A stretch of 48,160 nt of DNA from Gammaproteobacteria bacterium. GTDB taxonomy: Bacteria; Pseudomonadota; Gammaproteobacteria; Pseudomonadales; Azotimanducaceae. Location of the stretch: NCBI GenBank assembly GCA_028821405.1, contig JAPPGK010000055.1:1-48160 (forward strand), in the 5' to 3' direction. Under the pieces are notes generated by a model. The model was not told the origin of the DNA, did no database searches, and was given only the letters and a program-made list of their open reading frames with translations. The position numbers and the translations under genes were made by a program. Every line of letters begins with the position of its first letter. Positions within the stretch are counted from its first letter, which is position 1. Shown piece by piece: positions 32,637 to 42,200 of this stretch.

Positions 32637-34520
32637 TCAACTGACGTCGGCCGCTTGCCCGGCAACCCGCCGCCACCAGAGGGGTGTGAGCGCCACGGCG
32701 CCGAGGATGCTTAGTAGTGGAAGGAGCCAGGTCTCGTCGGGGTGCGGCAGGATCAGCTTCGATACGCCCACAAGCGTGAGGAACAGCGAGACGGCGCAGG
32801 CAACGGTTGCGAACACCGTTGTCCCAAGCGCCCGTCGCAACGACCTGGGGTCTTCGCCTACCGCCCGGGCGGTTCTGCCCCAGAATCCAACCGGGCGGAC
32901 GGACCGGTAGAAGGCCGACAGGACTTCCCGCTCTGTCGGTCGCGATACGAGTGCCACGATCACCGTTCCCCCGGTGGAAACGAGCACCATCGTCCCGAGC
33001 CGCGCCCACTCCATGTCGTCTTCGGGGAAAGCCCAAAGGAGGATCGGGCCTGCCACGATCGCAATCGCCATGGCGGCGAACTCCGATTGCACGTTTATGC
33101 GCTCCCAGACCCAACGCAGCATCAGCACCGCGCCAATGCCCGCGCCGAACAGCAGCGAGATTCGCCACCCCTGCTGGATCGAATCCAGATTCGCGGCGAC
33201 CAGGCAGCCGACCAGCAGCACGAATACGGATGCTGCCCGGGCGACGAGCACCAGTTCGGCGCTCGCGGGTTCCCGCTTCAACCAGCCTTGGCAGACGAAG
33301 CGCTTGTAGACATCGTTGGTGAGGTAGCTCGATCCCCAGTTGAGGTGGGTGTCTATGGTGGACGCGAGTGCGGCGACCAGGGCCGTCACCATGAGTCCGC
33401 GGATGCCGACGGGCATCTGGTCGGCAACCCCCAACAGGAACGTCCGCTCGCGGCTGGCGGCGAACGCGGGGTCGAGCGCATCGACCGGCGAGAACGGGTA
33501 GAAGGCCAGCAATCCGACGCCGATGACCAGCCAGATGAGACTTCGACCGAGAATTTGCACCCAGGCGAACACGGTGGCGGCGATGCGCGCGTCCCGGTCG
33601 GTCGCGCAGGCCATGCAGCGCTGCGCCAGGTAGCCCGTGCCGTCGCTGTTCATCTGGAACAGCCACTGCAGGCCCATGATCACCAGGAACGGCATCAGGG
33701 CGCCTTCGACGGTCGGCGTGAACGACAGCATCCGCCCGGCCTGTTCCTCGCCGTAGAGCTCCAGGAGGCGGCCGATCAGAGGGCCGGGGCCACCGCTCTC
33801 CCACAACAGGATCGCCGCGAAAGCGATCGAGCCCGCCATGGCCAGGCCGAACTGGAAGAGGTCCGAGGCGATGACGCCACGCAAGCCCCCGGATGTCGAA
33901 TACAGGCCGACGAAGACGAGAAGCAGGGCGATGCTGACGAGGTTGTTGGTCGTCGCCAGCACGTGCCCGTAAGGCGCGGTGCCGGTCGAGAGATCGATGC
34001 CCAGGCGAGCGATCGCCGCCGCAAGCGCCCCGTATGGGGTTTCGGGCAACCACAGGTGCCAGGTGAAGAACAGTTCGGATACCTGGAACGTCGCGAGGAG
34101 CACGAAGCCGAGGACTGCCGAGTTGATCACCAGCCCGAAATAGACCGCCTTGGTTAGCCGCAGCGCCAACCGGCCGCGGCCGCTGTAGCGGACCTCGACG
34201 AGTTCCGCGTCGGTGAGGATCCGCGCACGCCGCCAGAACGCTGCGAAGAGAAACCCCATGAGGAGGAACGCGAGGCCGTATACCCAGAGCCGCCACAGGG
34301 CGAAGACGCCGGCCACGGCGATGAGTCCCGAAAACAAGAGCGGCGTGTCGGCGGCAAACTGCGTCGCCGCCATGCTGATACCCGCCTTCCAACCGCGTAC
34401 TTCCCTTCCGGCCAGGTAGTATTCATCGAGACTGCGCGATGCCTTCCTCCGGGCGCGCAGCCCGAGCGTCACCGATCCGGCGACGAAGGCGATCAAGATC
34501 AGAAAGTCCCAATGGACCAT
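32637..34520 (-). CDS. Sodium:solute symporter (SSS) family protein
   Basis: A 627-residue integral membrane protein with about 13-15 hydrophobic helices, of the sodium:solute symporter family. It shows the typical N-terminus (DEYYLAGREVRGW, then ISMAATQFAADTP), a NSDGTGYLAQR segment and LASTIDTHLNWGSSYLTNDVYKRF, a family hallmark around helices 8-9. The substrate cannot be deduced. A GGGAG ribosome site lies 8 nt before the ATG at 34520, which is preferred over an in-frame GTG at 34535. It lies 41 nt after a truncated CNNM gene on the same strand. Confidence 0.92.
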   Translation of the reverse strand: MVHWDFLILIAFVAGSVTLGLRARRKASRSLDEYYLAGREVRGWKAGISMAATQFAADTPLLFSGLIAVAGVFALWRLWVYGLAFLLMGFLFAAFWRRARILTDAELVEVRYSGRGRLALRLTKAVYFGLVINSAVLGFVLLATFQVSELFFTWHLWLPETPYGALAAAIARLGIDLSTGTAPYGHVLATTNNLVSIALLLVFVGLYSTSGGLRGVIASDLFQFGLAMAGSIAFAAILLWESGGPGPLIGRLLELYGEEQAGRMLSFTPTVEGALMPFLVIMGLQWLFQMNSDGTGYLAQRCMACATDRDARIAATVFAWVQILGRSLIWLVIGVGLLAFYPFSPVDALDPAFAASRERTFLLGVADQMPVGIRGLMVTALVAALASTIDTHLNWGSSYLTNDVYKRFVCQGWLKREPASAELVLVARAASVFVLLVGCLVAANLDSIQQGWRISLLFGAGIGAVLMLRWVWERINVQSEFAAMAIAIVAGPILLWAFPEDDMEWARLGTMVLVSTGGTVIVALVSRPTEREVLSAFYRSVRPVGFWGRTARAVGEDPRSLRRALGTTVFATVACAVSLFLTLVGVSKLILPHPDETWLLPLLSILGAVALTPLWWRRVAGQAADVS

Positions 34521-34561
34521 TTGTCGGTCTCCCACATGTCACGGTAGGCTGCCGACCGCGC

Positions 34562-34795
34562 CTACTCGGTCAGGATTGCGGCCAGGGGGCGGTCGACGTT
34601 GGCCTTGAAGTCTTCGAGATAGCGGCCGACACGGGTGCCTTGCCCAAACTTCAACCGCGCATGGCTCGGCGTGATGCTGAGTAGCACCGCCTCCCATAGC
34701 GAGCAGAAGAAAGAGAAGACGAGGGCGAGAGAGAAGAAGGCGAGGAGCAGGCTGTACATCAACGGGACCGGCAGCCGGGGCGCGAGATCGCCCAT
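34562..34795 (-). pseudogene. Truncated CNNM/DUF21 (CorC-like) transporter fragment
   Basis: This 77-codon reading frame matches only the beginning of the CNNM (DUF21) membrane domain: a hydrophobic helix (LLLAFFSLALVFSFFCSLWEA), then VLLSITPSHARLKF and VDRPLAAILT, where intact proteins continue LNTIAHT. Here a stop follows one residue later and no continuation is found in other frames before the next gene. The rest of the transmembrane domain, the CBS pair and any CorC domain are missing. It is most likely a deletion remnant; a functional one-helix protein cannot be excluded. Confidence 0.7.
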
Positions 34796-35146
34796 CTAGT
34801 CATTGGGCTGGGCATTGGGGTCATCGCAACGATTGTACCAAGCGGGCGATTCCTCGCTCGGCTACGTCGCGCTCTCGGCCCACCGCCTGAACCGGGTTAT
34901 GCACATCCTCGCCGTCATTCCTAGTGGTCTACCCCGCAGCCGGGTTCGCGGTGATCTTCGGGACAATGACGTTTCTCGCGGGAATCTACGGCCACATGCC
35001 CGAACTGGCCACCCGCTGAGGTGGTCCACGATGGTGGAACCGTTCGCCGAGGCCGAAGAACTCAGCGGGTCCGCTACCGCCTGCTGTCCTTGCCGCTTTA
35101 TCTCGTTGAGCGCTTGCCCGACATGTTTCGGGCGCCTTGGCGGAAG
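34796..35146. other. Apparently decayed region without an intact gene
   Basis: 351 nt between the CNNM fragment and the TlpA-like gene. Short coding-like pieces on the plus strand include a hydrophobic segment ending at 35019 (YPAAGFAVIFGTMTFLAG) and, in another frame, about 45 codons at 35021-35158 ending in LPDMFRAPWRKLLV. Neither belongs to a complete gene and I do not recognise them. Together with the CNNM remnant this looks like gene decay. Confidence 0.45.
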
Positions 35147-36229
35147 CTACTCGTGTAAGCCCTGCATCTTGACCACGGTGTTTCGTACCGCAACGAGCAA
35201 GTCGCCCGACAAGTCGTTGACCTTGGCGAGGATTTTTCCTTGGTGATCGACCAACGCGTAGGTCGGCACAGCTTCGACCTGCCACATCCTCGACAACTCG
35301 CTATTGGGTCCGACGTACCATTGGCGCCACGGCAACGGTTCGTCCTCCAGGAAATCCGTTAGCCACTCCAACCCCCAGTCGATGCTGATATTCAGTATTT
35401 CGAATTGCTCGTCCGGCAATTCCTGCATCAACGCCCGAAGTTTCGGGAGCGCCGCTATGCACGGACCGCACCATGTGGCCCAGAAGTTCACCAGCACGAC
35501 TTTCCCTTCGGAAGTGCGAAACCCCTCTTCGACCCCGTCGATCCGGGTTCCTGAGAAATCCCTCACCGTCCCACCTACCGTGGCGTGGTGGATCGTGGCG
35601 AGCAGGCCTTGCTCGGCCTCGGCGACTGTTTGCGTTGTCCTGTTCAGGTCTGCGTCCATTCCCTTGGCGACAAACTCCGCGTCCTCGACACCGACACTCA
35701 GACCGGTAACTAGATCCAGCGCTTGCTCACGAATGGCGTCACGCCCTTCCTCCGGAGCGGCGTTGACGTTTTTCGTGAGTCGGTATGCCGCGTAGTAACG
35801 GGCGGTGGCCTTCTCCACCGGATCGGTCGTTTCGGCTGCTTTCGCGATCAGGAACTCGTCCAGTTCTGGTGCGTCAGCGCGCATTCTGCCAAGGTGCATG
35901 AACATGGAGGGCCAGTTCCGGTAGTCTCGTGCGTGGTCTTCGAGTGTCCGTATGCCGGCCCAAACGTCCTCGACCTTCGCGTCGGGTGTGGCGGCGGCGC
36001 GTTCTACCAGGAACTCGGCGGCTTGCACCGTCTTTTCGTGGCCTCCGTCGAGGTCCACGATCCTCCTGGCGGCAGCCAACGCACGGTGGACGTAGGGTTC
36101 CTCGTCGGCGGCGTACTCCCGCTCCAGGTAGGATCCGTCCAAGTAGCCCTCGATCAGGCGCCAATCGGATTCGGCGGCGTCTCCGACAGACGCCGCCAGT
36201 CCAAGCAGCATCAGGCACCGCGGTGTCAC
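35147..36229 (-). CDS. TlpA-like thioredoxin-fold protein with N-terminal helical domain
   Basis: A 360-residue protein. Residues 215-360 are a TlpA/ResA-type thioredoxin domain with WCGPC at 253-257 and the VPTYALVDHQGKI strand; such domains reduce or oxidise cysteines of exported proteins. Residues about 22-210 are helix-rich and unrecognised. The first 20 residues (MTPRCLMLLGLAASVGDAAE) look like a short signal peptide, so a periplasmic place is likely. The GTG at 36229 overlaps the stop of the giant phosphoesterase gene (GTGA), so translation should be coupled. The giant protein contains paired cysteines, so it could be the redox client; that is inference. Confidence 0.86.
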   Translation of the reverse strand: MTPRCLMLLGLAASVGDAAESDWRLIEGYLDGSYLEREYAADEEPYVHRALAAARRIVDLDGGHEKTVQAAEFLVERAAATPDAKVEDVWAGIRTLEDHARDYRNWPSMFMHLGRMRADAPELDEFLIAKAAETTDPVEKATARYYAAYRLTKNVNAAPEEGRDAIREQALDLVTGLSVGVEDAEFVAKGMDADLNRTTQTVAEAEQGLLATIHHATVGGTVRDFSGTRIDGVEEGFRTSEGKVVLVNFWATWCGPCIAALPKLRALMQELPDEQFEILNISIDWGLEWLTDFLEDEPLPWRQWYVGPNSELSRMWQVEAVPTYALVDHQGKILAKVNDLSGDLLVAVRNTVVKMQGLHE

Positions 36230-39200
36230 GGACTGCCTCTCGCTCCGGAGGGGACATCATCGAGGACGAGCTCCTCATCCAGCAGCAAGTCGCCGCCCGG
36301 GCCCCAGATGCGCAGGGCCCGCGCAGATGCAGCCGTGCTTGGCACCCGGAGCGCCCAAACGCCGCCAGGCCCGGTCGAAAGCGAGATGATCCGCAAGGGC
36401 TGTTGCAGCAGGGGGGTTCCGGCTTCGTCGTAGATCACAGCGGAGTACTCTCCCGCCGATGCCTCCCTCGGCGATGCCGGACTCTGCTCGGCAGTGTGCA
36501 GGTACCATACGCCGGAGGCGTCTAGCCCGCCCGTCAGCGCAACGCTGCCTGAGGCGGTCACCGGTTCGCTCCCATCCGCAGGCATCGCCTCGGCCGCAGT
36601 TCGGCCCATCCATGCCATCGCCCGCTCGTAGTGCCAGCGCGAGATGTAGAGCCCCGGGCCGCCCGAGGGGTCCATGATCTCCCGATCCAATGACGAGAAG
36701 AAGCGTTCGCTCGCGCTCGACCAGCCATAGGTTACAGTCGCCGCCGGCGCCTTGTCCTCGTCGATGCCGAAGTTGTGCGCGATGCCGTTCGCGACGAACC
36801 AGCCCGCGTCACCGCGACCATCGTCCGCCGGGACGGGGCTGAGGGCCACTCTTCCACCCACCAAGGCCAGACCCTCGGGCCAATGCTGCTCCGCGCGGTA
36901 GAGGCCGTGGTAGAACTCATCCGGGCCGGCCTCGCGGTTCCACACCGCATGCACGTCGTCCAGCATCCGACGCGCCGACGCGCCGCCCTCGACCCGCAGC
37001 GGCGGTGCGATGTCGGATTTATACGCACCAATCGGCAAGAGCGCCAACGTTTCCGCGAGCATTGGTCCGTGATCGCCGACCGTCAACGGCCGTACCGCGC
37101 CAGGCTGTGCGATCGGGACCAGTTTGACCTTGAACGTCGGCGGCTCTACGACGTGGACATCCGATAGGGTCAGCGCCAGTTCATTGTCGGTTTCGACCGA
37201 CTCGGCCATTGCGTTGTCGGGATCGACCAGAACGGAGAACGTGGCGTCTGGGCGTACGTGCGTCGAGGGCACCTGCGCCAGGTACACGCTGCGGAACGCG
37301 CCGGGAGTATCGACTCCCGTTCCCGCCACTGACTCCTTAGCGGTCGTGTGGAGGTCGGCTTCGATGTCCAAAACGGTCAACCCCGTCGCCACGCGGAGCA
37401 GAACGTTCGTTCGCGCCGACGTGTCCGTACGCACCGCCGCGACCGCCATCGTCGGGCGGGAAGCGACCACCGGCAATGGCTGGACCGGTTCCCCGTCGCG
37501 CGCGACGCGCACCACGAGCGGCCCCTGCAGCAGTTCCAGCGCGGCGGCCACGGCATTGCTTGCCGAAGGCCCCTCGACGGTCGCCGAGAGGCTGTTCGAC
37601 AACGGACGGCCGTCCGCCGCGCACACCGCGTCAGCAGCACTGCAATCCGTGGTTGCCGGAAGCTCCACGGTGACGTCCACATGGGAGTCCGGCCGCACGC
37701 CGATCGTCCAGCGGCGGTTCTTCCCCGGCTCCACCCGCTTCGTCTCGCGCACCGTCCCGTTCGTCGCCCGCAGCGCCTTGTCGCGCAGGCGCGCCAGCAA
37801 CCCGGCCGTCCCCTTGAACTCCTCGCTGAAGCGCAGTTCGAAGCGGAACAGGCTTCCGTCGTGCGCCGTCGGCACGTCCACGAACTCCGCCGTTAGCGGC
37901 GGCGACCCCTTCACGGTCGCCGATAGGCTGTTCGACAGCGGCCGTCCGTCCGCCGCACACACCGCGTCCGCCGCGTCGCAGTCCGTCGTCTCCGGCAGCT
38001 CCACGGTCACGTCGTCGTGGGAGTCCGGCCGTACGCCGACCGTCCAGCGCCGGTTCTTGCCCGGCTCCAACCGGTTGGCTTCGCGCACCGACCCGTTCGT
38101 CACCCGAAACGCCTCGCGCAGCCGCGCCCGCAACCGGGGCGGATCGTCGAACTCCTCGCTGAAGCGCAGCTCGAAGCGGATCAGGCTTACGTCGTGCTCA
38201 GCAGGGACATCCACGAACGCCGCTGTCAGCGGCGCCTTGGTCGCCCCGATGCCGGTCGTCGACCAGCCGGACGTGCCCTCGGCGTTCCTCGCGCGCACCT
38301 GCACGTCGTAGGCCGTGTCCTCGCCCAGCCCGCCGATCGTCGCCGCCGTGCCCGTCCCGTCGAACTGCGCGTCGGTCCAGCCGCCCGCGCCCGACGCCCG
38401 GTACTGCACGTCGTAGTCCGTCACCGCCGGCTTGCCGGCCATGTCCGGCGCCGTCCAGCGCACGCTCACTTCGCTCAGCGATCTGCCGACGACCGTCGGC
38501 GCCGCCGGCGCGGCCGGCGGCTCGGCCGCGTCCTCCACGCCGATCGCCACGGCGTGGTCCGTCGAGTCGGTGCCGTCGTCCGCCGTCACCGTGGCTGCGT
38601 AGCTCGGCGTGGCCTCGTGGTCCAGCGCCGCGCCCGCGCGCACCGCGATGTTGCCGTCCGCGTCGATGTCGAACACCGCGCCCGAGGCGCCGTCCAGCGA
38701 GTACGCCAGCGTGTCGACCGCGTCCGCGTCGGTCGCCGCCACCGTCGCCACCGCCGTGCCGCCGGCGCTGTTCTCCGGCACCGACGCCGCCGTGGGCGGG
38801 CCTGTGAACACCGGCGGCGCGTTCGCGTTCGTCGTGCCGCTGCCCGACGCCGACCAGCCGGACGTGCCCTCGGCGTTCGTCGCGCGCACCTGCACGCTGT
38901 AGGCCGTGTCCGCGCTCAGCCCGGCGATGGTCGCCTCCGTGCCCGTGCCGTCGAACCCCGCGTCCGTCCAGCCGCTCGCGCCGGACGCCTGGTACTGGAC
39001 GTCGTAGTCCGTCAGCGCGGGCTTGCCGGCCATGTCCGGCGCCGTCCAGCTCGCCGTCACGCTGGCCTTCGACGCGCCCGCCACCGCCGGCGTTCCCGGC
39101 GCGTCCGGGGGTTCGGCCACGTCCTCCACGCGGATCGCCACGGCGTGCGTCGCCGTCGCCGTGCCGTCGTCCGCCGTCACCGTGGCCGCGTAGCTCGGCG

Positions 39201-42200
39201 TGGCCTCGTGGTCCAGCGCCGCGCCCGCGCGCACCGCGATGTTGCCGTCCGCGTCGATGTCGAACACCGCGCCCGAGGCGCCGTCCAGCGAGTACGCCAG
39301 CGTGTCGACCGCGTCCGCGTCGGTCGCCGCCACCGTCGCCACCGCCGTGCCGCCGGCGCTGTTCTCCGGCACCGACGCCGCCGTGGGCGGGCCTGTGAAC
39401 ACCGGCGGCGCGTTCGCGTTCGTCGTGCCGCTGCCCGACGCCGACCAGCCGGACGTGCCCTCGGCGTTCGTCGCGCGCACCTGCACGCTGTAGGCCGTGT
39501 CCGCGCTCAGCCCGGCGATGGTCGCCTCCGTGCCCGTGCCGTCGAACCCCGCGTCCGTCCAGCCGCTCGCGCCGGACGCCTGGTACTGGACGTCGTAGTC
39601 CGTCAGCGCGGGCTTGCCGGCCATGTCCGGCGCCGTCCAGCTCGCCGTCACGCTGGCCTTCGACGCGCCCGCCACCGCCGGCGTTCCCGGCGCGTCCGGG
39701 GGTTCGGCCACGTCCGCCACGCCGATCGCCACCGCGTGGTCCGTCGAGTCGGTGCCGTCGTCCGCCGTCACCGTGGCCGCGTAGCTCGGCGTCGCCTCGT
39801 GGTCCAGCGCCGCGCCCGCGCGCACCGCGATGTTGCCGTCCAAGTCGATGTCGAACACCGCCCCCGAGGCGCTGTCCAGCGAGTACGCCAGGGCGTCCCC
39901 GTCCGCGTCGGTCGCGGCCACCGTCGCCACGGCCGTGCCGCCGGCGCTGTTCTCGGCCACCGACGCCGACGCCGGCTGGTCCGCGAAGGCCGGCGGGTTG
40001 TTGGCGTGGGTCGAGCCGCTGCCCGAGGCCGACCAGTCGGAGGCGCCCTCGGCGTTCGTCGCCCGAACCTGCACGTCGTAGGCCGTGCCCTCGCTCAGCC
40101 CCGGGATGGTCGCCTCCGTGCCCGTCCCGTCGAACTGCGCGCCCGTCCAGTCGGCCGCGCCCGATGCCCGATACTGCACGTCGTAGTCCGTCACCGCCGG
40201 CTTGCCCGCCATGTCCGGTGCCGTCCAGCTTGTCGTCACGCTGGTTCTGGATACGCCTTCGACCGTTGGCGTTCCGGGTGGCCCGGGTGGCTCGTTCACG
40301 TCCGTCACGGTGATGGCGATCGAGTTGTGTGTGGTCGAGACGAAGCCGTCGTGCGCGCTTACCTCCAGGGTATATTGAGGGTTCGGCGCCCCTTCGTGGT
40401 TCAGGACGGCCCTCCTCACCCTAATTTCGCCGGTGGTGGATCCGATTTCGAACTGCATTCGCGGGTCGCCGCCGCCAAACAGCGAGTAGCTCAGCGAGTC
40501 CCCGTCGGCATCCGTGGCCTCGACTGTGCCCACCAGCGTGCCGACGGCGCTGTTCTCTTCCACGTTCATCTCGGTCGGCTGGTCCACGAACGACGGCGGG
40601 CTGTTGGGGTTCGTCGAGCCGCTGCCCACCGCCGACCAAGGGCTTCCGCCCTCTGCATTCCTCGCCCGAACCCGCGCCTCGTAGACCGTTCCCGGCGTCA
40701 GCCGGATGAGCGTCGCCGATGTGTCCGTGTCGACCCACACCCCGTGCCATTTTGTCGTCCCGAACGCCCGGTAGTCCACAACGTAGGTGATCCGCGGCTT
40801 GCCCGTCGTGTCCACCGCCGTCCAACTCACCACCACGCTTGTTCTCGACGCTGCCGCCACGGTCGGTGCATCCGGTCTGTCCGGTCGCTCGTCCACGTCC
40901 GTCACGTTGATCGTCACCGCAATCGTGTCATCGATGCTCGCGGTCGCTTGGATGGTCCCGTGGCCGTCCTTCGCGTCCGTTACCTGGGCCGTGACCGAAT
41001 ACGTCGACTTGGCCTCGAAATTCAGCGTCACTCCCGCCTTGACCCGGATTCCGCCCCCGCTGCCAATCGAAAACGAGCTGTTGTCGCCCCCGCTGGCCAA
41101 CGAATAGGTCAGCGAGTCCCCGTCTGCGTCGGTCGCCGCCACCGTACCCACCGACGCGCCATCGGTATTGTTTTCGGCAATCGAGAAGCTCGCCGTGTCG
41201 CCATCGTCAAAGGCAGCCGGCGAGTTGGGCGGGTGGGAACTGTAGTAGCATTCGGAGTTCCAGCCTACCCTATGCTCCACAGGCCCGTTCAGCAACTGCG
41301 ACTCGAAGTTGGCGACGTTCACGCAACGCTCTTCCACGAGATACGAAAAAGCAGGATTCGAGAAGTGAATATCCTTCCATTGACCCGATTCGTAGTAGTC
41401 GATGTCGTATCCGTGCACGGCGTAGCCGGTCGTGGACGTGAGGTTGGACGAGTGCCTCTGGGTCGGCGCCAGTTGGATCCAATCGCCCCGTAGCGTGTTG
41501 CTGCAACCAATGCACGTTTCCTTTACCCTTATTTTCTTGTTCGAGCCGTTCTGGATGATCGTGTTTCCACTCGCGAGTGGGTTTTGCCTTGGGAACGAAT
41601 AGGTTTTTCGATTCCCTGTTCTATAGGTGACTGGATAGAGCGGATAGTCTCCTACGTGTACGCGATGTCCCGCCCCATCCGGGAAACGCAGAAAATTTCC
41701 CACCTTCCACACCTTCATCAGTTCATTGGGCAGGTCGAATTCCACCAGCAGGAAGCTGCCATCAGCCTGATAGCCAGAAAACCTTATTCCGTTGCCCTCC
41801 ATCGCGCCGCCGGACTTGAAATAGGTCGTTGTCGACGAATACCACCACACACGGTCCTCTTCCCCCAAGCTAGTGTGCACGTGTCCACTGAACGCTGCGG
41901 CCACACCGTATTGCCGCGCCATCCGCATCATGTCGCCGATGTACTGACCGACGTGGTCGAGGAATACGATGGCTTCTCCATAGTAACGCGCCGTGGCTAG
42001 CTGGTTCTCCAGCCAGACCCAGTTGGGTTCGACGTTCGTTTCGTTGCCTCTACCCTCGTTCCAGGTTTTTCGATAGTCAGCGTAGTTCTGCAGTTGTATG
42101 AATCGAACCCCCGGTAGACTGCTAGCCCGAATGTCGTCCCCCGTGCTGGCCCGGCCGCCGAGCTTGAACGAATACCATAGCGGGCCTCTGCGATCGTCGT

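Noticed and set aside
32410-34392. 660-codon minus-strand frame overlapping the sodium:solute symporter
   Set aside because: It is in another frame of the same strand, low in hydrophobic residues and rich in Arg/Gly/Pro, and conflicts with the clearly homologous symporter.
38480-40300. Possible CRISPR-like or satellite repeat array
   Set aside because: The repeat period is 591 nt and the units code for protein domains in frame; there are no short repeats with unique spacers.
38017-41493. Very long plus-strand open frame (about 1158 codons) opposite the cadherin/FN3 repeats
   Set aside because: It is an arginine-rich antisense frame kept open by GC-rich repeats; it repeats with the same 591-nt period and has no domain or start signal. 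The minus-strand gene explains the sequence.
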